Shown here in pieces: positions 17,265-27,348 of a DNA stretch of 49,250 bases. This DNA comes from Methanosphaera stadtmanae. GTDB taxonomy: Archaea > Methanobacteriota > Methanobacteria > Methanobacteriales > Methanobacteriaceae. Location: NCBI GenBank assembly GCA_015062805.1, contig SUTQ01000018.1, forward strand, positions 1 through 49,250. The letters are read 5' to 3'. The position numbers and the translations under genes were made by a program. Under the pieces are notes generated by a model. That model was not told the DNA's origin and did no database searches. It worked only from the letters and a program-made list of their open reading frames with translations. The stretch's first letter is position 1, and every line of letters begins with the position of its first letter.

Positions 17265-17585
17265 TTATTCAGTACTAACACTTGTTTCAAGCAACATATC
17301 CTCATACTCCATATGTTCACTTGTAAACTCAAAAATCTCAAACAATAAAATAGTTCTTTCCATGGACTTATGAGCAGATACTTCACCCTTAAGAAACTTC
17401 AAAGCATAAACAGATAACAAATTATCAGACTCATACATATAAACTAAATAATCCAATTCATCCTTCTTATCTGGAAAATTATCATACAGGTACTTCAATA
17501 GAAAAGATGGCAGGACAACATTCTCATCTTCTAATAACCGGCCAATACGAGACTTTAAATAATCATCATTAACAGTAAAAGACAA
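17265..17585 (-). CDS. Small helical protein of unknown function
   Basis: A 106-residue acidic, mainly alpha-helical protein (for example LLKYLYDNFPDKKDELDYL and MERTILLFEIFEFTSEHMEY) with no Cys pairs, membrane segment or known motif. No ATG or GTG is available in frame; the best start is TTG at 17585 with GAGAT about 8 bases upstream. The frame stays open for another 18 codons (QDLEKEINI...) up to a TGA, so the real start could differ or the 5' end could be damaged. It is divergent from NRPS 1, with 239 bp between them, and might be a regulator or accessory of that cassette, but this is only suggested by position. Confidence 0.55.
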   Translation of the reverse strand: MSFTVNDDYLKSRIGRLLEDENVVLPSFLLKYLYDNFPDKKDELDYLVYMYESDNLLSVYALKFLKGEVSAHKSMERTILLFEIFEFTSEHMEYEDMLLETSVSTE

Positions 17586-17778
17586 TATATTAATCTCTTT
17601 TTCAAGATCTTGTGATTTGATGGTGTCAACACGACATCAATTGTTAATGTAACTTATTTTTAATTGTAATTTTTTATTAATAATAAGTATAATCTCTATT
17701 AAATGTATTGATATTAATTTGAATATATTGTTTAAAAGAAGAGGAACGCCGATTTATTAGATAATGTTAAATATCATG

Positions 17779-17789
17779 CAATATATACA
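17779..17789 (+). promoter_or_regulatory. Candidate TATA box of NRPS cassette 1
   Basis: CAATATATACA lies 36-46 bp upstream of the NRPS 1 start, giving a predicted short leader of roughly 10-15 nt that contains the GGTG ribosome site. There is no other good TATA box closer to the gene. Lying in very AT-rich DNA, the call is tentative. Confidence 0.4.
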
Positions 17790-17824
17790 ATAATATTAAT
17801 TATAGTATACAATTTGGTGTTTTT

Positions 17825-20800
17825 ATGCAAAATTTAAAAGGCTATACTAATTGTTTAACAAATATACCTAATGTAATTGAATCAACATTCAATCAAATTA
17901 TTTTAAACTTTGAAAAGAAAATCAGTGAATCTCTTTTTACTTCAGCAATGTCTGTTTATTTATCCAGAATAAATCAATCTGAAGGTATTGTTTTTAAAAT
18001 TTACAGAAACAATAAAGAAATTCCCCTAAAAATCAAGTATGATGAGAATAGCTCAGTCAATTATTTATTATCAGAAGTTGATGAATTGATAAATAATTTA
18101 CAAGAGGAAGATTATGTTTTCGATAATGAACTCTTGCATGCCTACTCTATTTTTAACAAGGAAAATAATGATGAGTTTGTTCCTCATGAAAAATCTATTT
18201 TAAACTGTTTGTTTGATGGAAATTCCGTTGAATTCGTTTATAATGAGAGTATTTTTTCACAAGTTCAGATGGAATTTTTAATTGACAATATTAAGGATTT
18301 AATTAGACGTATGGGTGAAAATCCGGACAGTCTATTAAAAGATTTGAATATTGTTTCGGATAATGAAATGGAATTGTTAAAAAGATTTTCAAAAACTGAA
18401 AGATTGGATTTCGATAAAAACGAAACAATTATGAATTATATTCATAATAATGCTTTAATAATGCCAAATCAAATAGCCGTCTCAGATACAATAACTGATG
18501 TAACTTATGGTGAATTTGATGGATATATTAATGCTTTATCAGCCATATTGCATAATTTAGGTGTTGAAAAAGGAGAATGCGTTGGTGTTCTACTTCCAAG
18601 AATTCCAATGTACATTGTCTCATGTATGGGAATAACAAGAAACGCTTCTGTTTTTGTTCCTCTTGATTTGACATATCCAAAGGACAGAATTGATTACATT
18701 ATTGAAGAAAGTCAGATGAAATACATCATATCTTCCAAAAGTGTGGAATTTGCTTCCCAATTTGAAGACAAAAATATTTTATACATTGAGGATTTGGATT
18801 TAGACACTGATGATGTATCTCCAAATGATGTGGTTGCCAGCGATTTAGCAGCAATTTATTTTACTTCAGGATCAACAGGCAAACCTAAAGGAGTTAAAGT
18901 GTCCCATTACACCTTTTTACTTGAAGCATTATATTCTTCAAAATACTTAACACCCGGTTCAGACATTGCATGTTACGTTAACTTAACATTTTCATTTTCA
19001 GTCGTACTGTATTCCGCTTTTATTAAAGGAGCCAATTGCATAATATTAAATGAACATTTGAAAGAGAATGTTCCGGAATTAATCGAATTTTTACAGGTAA
19101 CTCCACTGGATGCCTTAATTTTACCTACAATTCTTGGGGCAACCATATTGGAGCGAAGCGATATTAAAACAAGAAATATGATTATAGCCGGTGAAAGATT
19201 AAAAGAAGCAACACCAACAATTTTAAGCCGTAAAACAGATTTAATTAATTGTTATGGTGCTACTGAAGCTTTAGTTATGGCTTATCAGGACGTTAAAAAA
19301 GCATCACAATTGGATGAAGTCCCGGTGGGTTACCCTGCAGGAAATACGTGGGTTTATATTGTGGATAAAAACAATATGCCTGTTCCAATTGGAGTATCCG
19401 GTGAGATTGTTGTATCCGGTTTAAAATTAGCTCTAGGATATCACAATAATGAAACACAGACCAATGAAACCTTTGTTGAAAATCCGTTTTCGGATAGTTG
19501 GGAAAATGAAAGAATGTTTCATACCAGAGATCAGGGGTATCTTACTTTTGAAGGCGAACTTGTGGTTAAAGGAAGAATCGACAGGCAAATTAAGCTTAGA
19601 GGTTTAAGGATTGAGCCTGGAGAGATTGAGAATGTTGTTTTAAATTATTCTCCATCAATTACCAATGTGGTTGTTGAACTTAGAAATGATAATCTCGTAT
19701 GCTATTATATTAGTGACGGCGAAATTGATGAGGATGACTTAAATGAGTTCATCAAGACCAAAGTGACTCCATATATGGTTCCTTCATTTTATATGAAAAT
19801 GGATGAGTTCCCTCTTAACCTAAATGGTAAAGTGGATGTTAAGGCTCTTCCAACACCAGAATTTGCTATAGAAGAAATCATTGAGCCTAAAACAGAGATT
19901 GAAATTAAATTATTTGAAATTATCTCAAAAGTGTTAAAAACAGATAAATTTGGTGTCACTACTGATTTAATTAAATTAGGTTTGAATTCACTTTCATCAA
20001 TAAAAATTGCTTATGAAATAGCATCCAATTGGGGAGTGCAGCTCAGCATTAAAGAGCTCACTGAATCAAAAGACATTCAAAACCTGGCTACTTTAATTGA
20101 TGCTCCAATTGAATCTGCAGAAGTATCTCATGAAAAGCAAGACTTATATCCTTTAAGCCAGAATCAGTTGGGAGTTTACTTTGAATCCATAAAATATCCT
20201 GATAAATTGATTTATAATACTACATCCGCCGTTGATTTGGGTGCCAACATTGACGTGGAAAAACTTAAAAGCTCAATTATTAATCTGGTAAATAAATACA
20301 CTTACCTTAAAAGCATATTATTTGAGCAAAACGGTAAAACGTATCTTAAAAGACAGGACGATGAACCTGTTTCTGTAGATGTCTTTGAAACTTTAGCAAC
20401 GGAGGAGATTAAAAACAGTTTCGCCAGGCCATTTGACTTGTTTAAAGGACCGTTGTATCGCTTTGAAATATATTACACAGAAGATAAAACCGTATTGCTT
20501 ATGGATGTTCACCATATATTGTTTGATGGAACTTCAGTAAATCTGTTTATCAATGAGTTATTGGATGAATATGATGATGTCAATAATACAGAATCAGTCA
20601 GTTCCGGATTTGACTTTATTTTGGATGAAAAGGAACTTGAAGGAAATGAAAAATACCTTAAAGCTAAAGAGTTCTTTGAAAACAGGCTGGCCGATATTGA
20701 GAACGTCACTTCAATCGAACCGGACATTATGGGCGAAAAAGAATTAGGATCTCTTAAAGAGGTTTCAGTTCCTATAAATAAGGAAAACATTTTTGAATTC

Positions 20801-23800
20801 TCCAAAAACAACAGCATAACTCCAAACAGTTTGTTTTTATCTTCAGCCCTTTTAACATTGTCTAAATTCTCATATACTAAGGACATGCTTTTAACTACAA
20901 TTTCAAATGGAAGAATCAATCCGAAGTATTTCAAAACATTGGCAATGATTGTAAGGTCTCTTCCAATTGCAATGACCATTGATACCAATCAAAGTGTCTT
21001 GGATTATATTAATTCAGTAAATGATGCCTTTGTCGATACAATTGACAATGAATCCTATCATTTTACCAAAATATTTGAAGAATACAATTTTGTTCCGGAA
21101 ATATATTATGCATATCAGGTGGGATTATTTGATGAAAAAGTATTGAAAAACGGAAACAAAGTTAAAATTGAACCATTGGAACTTGATTATCCTAAATTCA
21201 ACATTTGCATATATGTTGAAGAAGATTTTGAAAACATCAATCTCATCATACGTTATAATGACCAATTGTATTCACCTGAATTGATGGAAAGATTAGTTGA
21301 AAGCATTGATTTAGTATTAAATAAATTCATGGATTCTTTAGGTCAAAATGCTTCTGATGTTTCACTTTTAACTGGCCTTGAAGAAAAAGAAATAGAAAAA
21401 AATGAAAATGAGTTAATATTGGACATTAATGAACCTTTATTGAAAGATAAATTTGAATGTATTGCTTCTAAAAAAGCTGATGATATAGCTGTTTATGCAA
21501 ATGACACCAATTTAACTTTCGATGAACTTAACAAAAAGGCAAATGTATTTGCAAATTCATTAATTGATAATGCTTTGAAAACAAATGATAAAATCATTTT
21601 GAAATTGAATAGAACTTCTAAATTGATGATAGCACTTATAGGTGCTTTGAAAGCTGGTGTTTCCTTTATTCCAGTGGATCCTAAGTATCCTCAGGAGAGG
21701 ATCACTCATATTCAGGAGGATAGTGGATGTAAGATGATTATATCCGATAATCCAATTGCCGGCGAAGTTGATATTGACAATTTACTTAACGGAGCAGAAA
21801 CTCAAAATCCAAAAGTGGATTTAAAAAATGATGACATTGCACTACTAATTTATACATCAGGTTCAACAGGTCTTCCAAAAGGAGTAATGATAAAGCAGGA
21901 CAGCATCACAAATTATATCAAACCGACTATTGAAAATTCACCAATAAATGCAATAGCAAATAATGTTTCCAAAATGTTATCCATAACGACCGCTTCATTT
22001 ATTGCATTCCTGCGTGAATCCTTTGCATCTGTTATTAATGGAGTTCCAATGGTTCTTGCAGATGAGGAAACATCAATGAATCCAATCAGACTGGCCAAGT
22101 TAATTGAAAAATATGAAATTGACGGAATGTCAGCAACACCATCCAGACTGCAGCAATACCTAACAATTGATGATTTCAGAAGGGTTATAAAAGATATTAA
22201 GGTTATCACTATCGGTGGTGAAAAATTCATTGAATCATTATATCCTACATTAGTTAAGTATACTGATGCAGATATTTATAACTCATATGGTCCAACAGAG
22301 GTAACTGTTGCATCACATGCAAAATTGATGAAAGATAACACAGTATCTGAAGGGAAACCTATCCACAACACCATAGATTCAATTGTGGACATAGACAATA
22401 ATCCATTGCCTAACAATATTGTGGGAAACATTGCACTTGGTGGAGTAGGAGTTTCCGCAGGATACTGGAACAAACCTGAGTTAACAAGAGAGGTATTTTA
22501 TACAAAAAATAATATTCCTTATTACAATACCGGTGATTTAGGTTATAAACGTGATGACGGTGAACTGGTGGTTGTGGGAAGAGCAGACTCACAGATTAAA
22601 CTTAGAGGTTTGAGAATAGAAACCGGTGAAATTGAAAATGTCATACTGAAAAACAGTACCGTTGATCTTGTATTTGTTAACGTACAAGTCATCAACGAAA
22701 CCGAATATTTATGCGCATATTACGTTGCAGATTCACAGATTGATACCGATAAATTAAAAGAAGACATTTCACAGGAATTAACGGATTATATGATTCCAAC
22801 ATTCTTTATTCAATTGGATGAACTTCCTTTAAATCCTAACGGTAAATTGGACAGGAAAAAATTGCCTCTACCATCACTTGATGATGAGATAACGGAAGTT
22901 GTTGAGGCTTCCACTGAATTGGAACAACAAGTATTGGATATGTGTAGGGAAATTATTTCCAAAGATGACTTTGGTGTTACAACCAATCTCTTCAACATTG
23001 GTTTTACATCACTTACCATCATTCAGCTGCTTGCAAGGATTTCCGAAGAGCTAAAAGTCGATGTAAGTATAATGGATATGATGAAGTCAAAGAACATTGC
23101 GGAAATAGCCAAAATTATCGAAAATTGCGATAAAGATGATGAAATTATTGAAAATGAGAATTATGAACTGACTCCAAACCAGTTGGGAGTTTATTTTGAC
23201 TGCATCAAAAATCCGGACAATACCAGTTATAATCTTCCAAAGAGGATATCATTCAATAAAGACATTGATGCAATGAAATTAAGGGACTCAATCATAAAAG
23301 CAATAGATCTACATCCATTTTTAAAAAATAGGATTGTCATCGATGGTGCCAAGGTACTTAACCAAAAAAATGAATCTGGCAGAATAGATGAAATAGAAAT
23401 TGAGCAAATTAATGAGGTAACTGCTGATGTTATATCCAACTTTGTCAAACCTTTTGATATTATAGATAATCAGTTATTCCGATTTAAAATTTATGTAACT
23501 CCATCAAACACGGTATTACTTGCTGATTTCCATCATCTGATTGTTGACGGTACTTCACTGAATGTTTTATTTAATGACATTACAGCAATATATGACGGGG
23601 ATGAAGACAGGATAAGTAATGCTGGAGCCGACACCTACGAGTATATTTCAAAAGAAAATAACTACAAATTGTCTGAAAACAATGCTATAAGTGAGAAGTT
23701 CTTTGATGATATGCTGTGTGATTTTGATGAAAATACTGTTTTAACTACAAATCTCACAGGGGATGAAGAAAATGCTAATCTTGCCGTGGTCCGCTCAAGG

Positions 23801-26800
23801 ATTGAAAAAAATATGGTTGATGAATTCTGCAGCCACCAAAAAATTAGTCCAAACATTTTATTCATGTCCTCAACCGTATTAACTCTTAGTAAATACGTAT
23901 CAAATAAGGATATCCTAATATCAACACTCTTTAATGGTAGAAATAATCCTAAATATCAAAATACGATTGGTATGTTGGTTAAAACAATACCAATAGCATT
24001 TAAAACAGACAGGGATATGGATATTAAAAAATATTTCGAATTTGTCAATAACATCTGGCTAAATGTTTTAAACAATTCCTCCTATAACTATGTTGAAATT
24101 GCAAACAAATATGAATTGAATACCGATTTCTTATATGCATTTCATGGAAAGATTATTGAAGACGTGTCCATAAACGGTGAAAAATACCCAAGAGAATCAA
24201 TCGACCATGATTTGATGTCTTGTAAAATCAGTTTAAATGTCATTGAAGTTGATGATGATTATGAAATCTCCGTAGATTATAATGATGAACTATACACCGA
24301 AGAGTATGCGTCCACATTCATTAATTCCATTATAACTATCATAAGAGAATTTATGGCAAATGATAATGTTTTATCTGATATTAAGCTTAAGGATATTGCA
24401 ATCATCCCGGAAGATAGTGAAATCAAGTTTGAAGATATTGATGTCAATGTAGTTCACAGATTATTTGAAAAGAGGGTAAGCGAACATCCTGATAAGACTG
24501 CTTTAATTAGCTGTGACGGTGAATTTACCTATGACCAGTTAAACAGGAAAGCTAACCGTGTTGCACATGCCCTTATAAAAAGGGGAGTAAAAATAGGAGA
24601 TAAAGTCCTGCACATGCTTCCAAGAACAAGCAATATATTGCTTGCCACTTTGGGAATATTGAAATCCGGTGCAACATTCATACCATTAGCTAACGACTAT
24701 CCTGAGGAACGTGTAGAATATATTCGTGGAAATTGTCAGGCAAAATGGATAATTTCCGACAATGATTTCGAAAATGCAATCAGAATAGAGGATTTATTAA
24801 ATGAATCTTCAGATGAAAGCAACCCTGATCTTGATATTCCATCCGACAGTCTTGCATATATGATTTATACTTCAGGTTCAACCGGAAATCCAAAGGGAGT
24901 GATGGTTACTCACAATAACGTTTCAAACTTCCTTGTGAATGATGAGCGAAACTTAACTTACAAATATTACACTAGTGTTGAACGTGTACTTGCGTTAACA
25001 ACAGTTTCATTCGATGCATCAATTCTTGATTTGCTGGGTACTATGTCTTTTGGAAATACGCTGATATTTGCAAGTGATTCACAAACAAAGGATGTTTTTG
25101 AACTGGTTGATTTAATCAAAAGAACTAAACCTGAATTGTTGGATACAACACCTTCAAGGTTATTGCAATTTTTGGAATTTGACTGTTTTGAAGATTTCAT
25201 AAGTAACTTTAAAATATTCACAATCGGTGGGGAAAAATTCTCTGTTGAATTATTGGATGCACTTGATGAATTCCCATGTGATTTGTATAATGCATATGGA
25301 CCTACTGAAACCACGGTTCAAAGTAATGTGAAAAAAATTGACAAAAAGGACAGTATCAGTGTTGGAAAAGCTTTATATCCATTTGTCACAGACGTAAGGG
25401 ATATAGATGGTAAATTACTGCCTGATGGAGTAGTCGGTGAGCTGTATATTGGAGGGCCATGTGTAACTAAAGGATACTACAATAATCCTGAAAAGACTGC
25501 CGAGGTATATACAACAATAAATAATATTCCATATTACCTAAGTGGTGATTATGCATATAAATCCGATGATGAAATCCATATTCTTGGAAGAATCGATGAC
25601 CAAATCAAACTTAGGGGATTAAGGATTGAACCTGGTGAGATTTCAAATGTCATCTCACAGTATGGACCTATAACCAGTTCCATTGTTGTGATAAAGAAGA
25701 TCAATGGAATTGAACATCTATGTGCCTATTACACTGCTTCCGAAAAGGTTGACGTAGCTGATTTGAAAGCCAATATATCCAATAGACTGACACCATATAT
25801 GGTTCCAACGGCATATATGCAATTGGATGCATTCCCTCAAACTCCAAACGGTAAAACGGATATTAAAAACTTGCCTGAACCGGAATTAACTTTGGATTAT
25901 GTTGCACCTGAAAATGAAGTAGAAGCATTCTTTGCAAAAAGCTTTGAAGAAATATTGGGAATTGACAAGGTTGGAGTAACCAATAACTTCTTTGAAATAG
26001 GTGGAACATCCCTGTTAGTAACTAAAGTTACAATAAACGCAATAAACAACGGGTATGATATTAGCTATGGAGATTTATTTGCAAATCCAACCCCAAGACA
26101 ACTGGCTGAGTTTATTTCATCCGAGGATAATGGTGTAAAAAATGAGATTGGTGATTATGACTACACTTTAATTGATAACTTATTGGCCAAAAACAACATC
26201 AAAAACTTCTTCAACGAACCATGCAGTGATAGTTTAGGCAATGTCCTATTGACAGGGGCCACCGGATTTTTAGGAATTCATATCTTACGGGAGTTGCTTG
26301 AAAATGATACCGGAAAGATATATTGTCTTGTAAGGTCTAAAGCTAATCTAAGTGGAGAAGATAGATTAAAATCATTATTGTACTATTATTTCTCAACTGA
26401 TTACGATGAATACTTCCATAATAGGTTGCATATTGTTGATGGGGATATAACAGACTTTGAAGACTTCAAAAAACTTATTCCATATGATATTAACACGATA
26501 ATAAACAGTGCTGCAAATGTGAAACATTTCTCATCAGGCACTGACATTGAAGATATTAATTATGGCGGCGTACTCAACGGATTAGAATTTGCTAAATTAA
26601 AGAAATGTAAATATGTTCAAATTTCAACCGTAAGCACTGCCGGTGAAAGTATTAATAATTATCCTCCGGAAGATAGACTTTACTGTGAACAGGATTTATA
26701 CATTGGACAAAGGGTTGATAATCAATATCTTGGCAGTAAATTCTTATCTGAAAGAGCAGTATTGCAGGCAGCATGTGATGATCAGTTGGATGTTAAGATT

Positions 26801-27334
26801 ATGAGGGTTGGAAATTTAATGGCCAGAACATCAGACAGTGAATTTCAGATTAACTTCAGTTCAAACGGTTTCATCAATAGACTGAAATCATTTGTTACAA
26901 TCGGCAAATTCCCATATTCAATGTTGAATAATAATTTTGAACTAAGTCAAATTGACACAACCGCAAAATCAATTGTTGGACTATCAAAAACTCCAAAAAA
27001 CTGTGTTGTATTCCACCCATACAATAATCATTTTGTAACCTATGCAGACATCCTAAATATTTTCAAATCCTTAGATATTGATATTGAAATTGTTGACCAG
27101 GAAGAATATGATAAAGCATTTAAAGAAACAATGAAGGATGAAACTAAGCAAACAGGAATTTCAGGATTCATTACTTCAATCGGAGAGGGTAAAGAGAAGA
27201 AAATATGGGTTAAAGATGAAAATGATTATACAATCCAAGTATCTCATTTATTAGGTATAAACTGGCCTTTAATATCAGAAGAATACATCTATAATTTCAT
27301 CAAATTCCTTAAGGATTTAGAATTTTTTGATTAA
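17825..27334 (+). CDS. Trimodular non-ribosomal peptide synthetase with terminal reductase (NRPS 1)
   Basis: A 3169-residue assembly line. Order: partial condensation domain (1-190, C-terminal half only, no HHxxxDG); adenylation A1 (~200-680, TSGSTGKPKG at ~345, YGATE at ~476); carrier T1 (Ser722 in LGLNSLSS); C (HHILFDG from His896); A2 (TSGSTG ~1345, YGPTE); T2 (Ser1729 in GFTSL); C (HHLIVDG from His1903); A3 (TSGSTG ~2350, YGPTE); T3 (Ser2729 in GGTSL); thioester reductase (~2790-3169, GATGFLG at 2811, Tyr2968 and Lys2972 of YLGSK). It should join three acyl units and release the chain by NAD(P)H reduction as an aldehyde or alcohol. No epimerase, thioesterase or MbtH is seen. A1 and A2 lack the Asp that binds the alpha-amino group. 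GGTG precedes the ATG; MATE1 starts 14 bp after the stop. Confidence 0.97.
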   Translation: MQNLKGYTNCLTNIPNVIESTFNQIILNFEKKISESLFTSAMSVYLSRINQSEGIVFKIYRNNKEIPLKIKYDENSSVNYLLSEVDELINNLQEEDYVFDNELLHAYSIFNKENNDEFVPHEKSILNCLFDGNSVEFVYNESIFSQVQMEFLIDNIKDLIRRMGENPDSLLKDLNIVSDNEMELLKRFSKTERLDFDKNETIMNYIHNNALIMPNQIAVSDTITDVTYGEFDGYINALSAILHNLGVEKGECVGVLLPRIPMYIVSCMGITRNASVFVPLDLTYPKDRIDYIIEESQMKYIISSKSVEFASQFEDKNILYIEDLDLDTDDVSPNDVVASDLAAIYFTSGSTGKPKGVKVSHYTFLLEALYSSKYLTPGSDIACYVNLTFSFSVVLYSAFIKGANCIILNEHLKENVPELIEFLQVTPLDALILPTILGATILERSDIKTRNMIIAGERLKEATPTILSRKTDLINCYGATEALVMAYQDVKKASQLDEVPVGYPAGNTWVYIVDKNNMPVPIGVSGEIVVSGLKLALGYHNNETQTNETFVENPFSDSWENERMFHTRDQGYLTFEGELVVKGRIDRQIKLRGLRIEPGEIENVVLNYSPSITNVVVELRNDNLVCYYISDGEIDEDDLNEFIKTKVTPYMVPSFYMKMDEFPLNLNGKVDVKALPTPEFAIEEIIEPKTEIEIKLFEIISKVLKTDKFGVTTDLIKLGLNSLSSIKIAYEIASNWGVQLSIKELTESKDIQNLATLIDAPIESAEVSHEKQDLYPLSQNQLGVYFESIKYPDKLIYNTTSAVDLGANIDVEKLKSSIINLVNKYTYLKSILFEQNGKTYLKRQDDEPVSVDVFETLATEEIKNSFARPFDLFKGPLYRFEIYYTEDKTVLLMDVHHILFDGTSVNLFINELLDEYDDVNNTESVSSGFDFILDEKELEGNEKYLKAKEFFENRLADIENVTSIEPDIMGEKELGSLKEVSVPINKENIFEFSKNNSITPNSLFLSSALLTLSKFSYTKDMLLTTISNGRINPKYFKTLAMIVRSLPIAMTIDTNQSVLDYINSVNDAFVDTIDNESYHFTKIFEEYNFVPEIYYAYQVGLFDEKVLKNGNKVKIEPLELDYPKFNICIYVEEDFENINLIIRYNDQLYSPELMERLVESIDLVLNKFMDSLGQNASDVSLLTGLEEKEIEKNENELILDINEPLLKDKFECIASKKADDIAVYANDTNLTFDELNKKANVFANSLIDNALKTNDKIILKLNRTSKLMIALIGALKAGVSFIPVDPKYPQERITHIQEDSGCKMIISDNPIAGEVDIDNLLNGAETQNPKVDLKNDDIALLIYTSGSTGLPKGVMIKQDSITNYIKPTIENSPINAIANNVSKMLSITTASFIAFLRESFASVINGVPMVLADEETSMNPIRLAKLIEKYEIDGMSATPSRLQQYLTIDDFRRVIKDIKVITIGGEKFIESLYPTLVKYTDADIYNSYGPTEVTVASHAKLMKDNTVSEGKPIHNTIDSIVDIDNNPLPNNIVGNIALGGVGVSAGYWNKPELTREVFYTKNNIPYYNTGDLGYKRDDGELVVVGRADSQIKLRGLRIETGEIENVILKNSTVDLVFVNVQVINETEYLCAYYVADSQIDTDKLKEDISQELTDYMIPTFFIQLDELPLNPNGKLDRKKLPLPSLDDEITEVVEASTELEQQVLDMCREIISKDDFGVTTNLFNIGFTSLTIIQLLARISEELKVDVSIMDMMKSKNIAEIAKIIENCDKDDEIIENENYELTPNQLGVYFDCIKNPDNTSYNLPKRISFNKDIDAMKLRDSIIKAIDLHPFLKNRIVIDGAKVLNQKNESGRIDEIEIEQINEVTADVISNFVKPFDIIDNQLFRFKIYVTPSNTVLLADFHHLIVDGTSLNVLFNDITAIYDGDEDRISNAGADTYEYISKENNYKLSENNAISEKFFDDMLCDFDENTVLTTNLTGDEENANLAVVRSRIEKNMVDEFCSHQKISPNILFMSSTVLTLSKYVSNKDILISTLFNGRNNPKYQNTIGMLVKTIPIAFKTDRDMDIKKYFEFVNNIWLNVLNNSSYNYVEIANKYELNTDFLYAFHGKIIEDVSINGEKYPRESIDHDLMSCKISLNVIEVDDDYEISVDYNDELYTEEYASTFINSIITIIREFMANDNVLSDIKLKDIAIIPEDSEIKFEDIDVNVVHRLFEKRVSEHPDKTALISCDGEFTYDQLNRKANRVAHALIKRGVKIGDKVLHMLPRTSNILLATLGILKSGATFIPLANDYPEERVEYIRGNCQAKWIISDNDFENAIRIEDLLNESSDESNPDLDIPSDSLAYMIYTSGSTGNPKGVMVTHNNVSNFLVNDERNLTYKYYTSVERVLALTTVSFDASILDLLGTMSFGNTLIFASDSQTKDVFELVDLIKRTKPELLDTTPSRLLQFLEFDCFEDFISNFKIFTIGGEKFSVELLDALDEFPCDLYNAYGPTETTVQSNVKKIDKKDSISVGKALYPFVTDVRDIDGKLLPDGVVGELYIGGPCVTKGYYNNPEKTAEVYTTINNIPYYLSGDYAYKSDDEIHILGRIDDQIKLRGLRIEPGEISNVISQYGPITSSIVVIKKINGIEHLCAYYTASEKVDVADLKANISNRLTPYMVPTAYMQLDAFPQTPNGKTDIKNLPEPELTLDYVAPENEVEAFFAKSFEEILGIDKVGVTNNFFEIGGTSLLVTKVTINAINNGYDISYGDLFANPTPRQLAEFISSEDNGVKNEIGDYDYTLIDNLLAKNNIKNFFNEPCSDSLGNVLLTGATGFLGIHILRELLENDTGKIYCLVRSKANLSGEDRLKSLLYYYFSTDYDEYFHNRLHIVDGDITDFEDFKKLIPYDINTIINSAANVKHFSSGTDIEDINYGGVLNGLEFAKLKKCKYVQISTVSTAGESINNYPPEDRLYCEQDLYIGQRVDNQYLGSKFLSERAVLQAACDDQLDVKIMRVGNLMARTSDSEFQINFSSNGFINRLKSFVTIGKFPYSMLNNNFELSQIDTTAKSIVGLSKTPKNCVVFHPYNNHFVTYADILNIFKSLDIDIEIVDQEEYDKAFKETMKDETKQTGISGFITSIGEGKEKKIWVKDENDYTIQVSHLLGINWPLISEEYIYNFIKFLKDLEFFD

Positions 27335-27348
27335 AGAAAGGTGATAAT

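Noticed and set aside
20509-25314. Minus-strand open frames inside NRPS 1
   Set aside because: They overlap conserved domains read on the plus strand, lack ribosome sites and have no family features; they are shadows of a long gene. The same holds for those inside NRPS 2, MATE1, MATE2, hsdR and hsdM.
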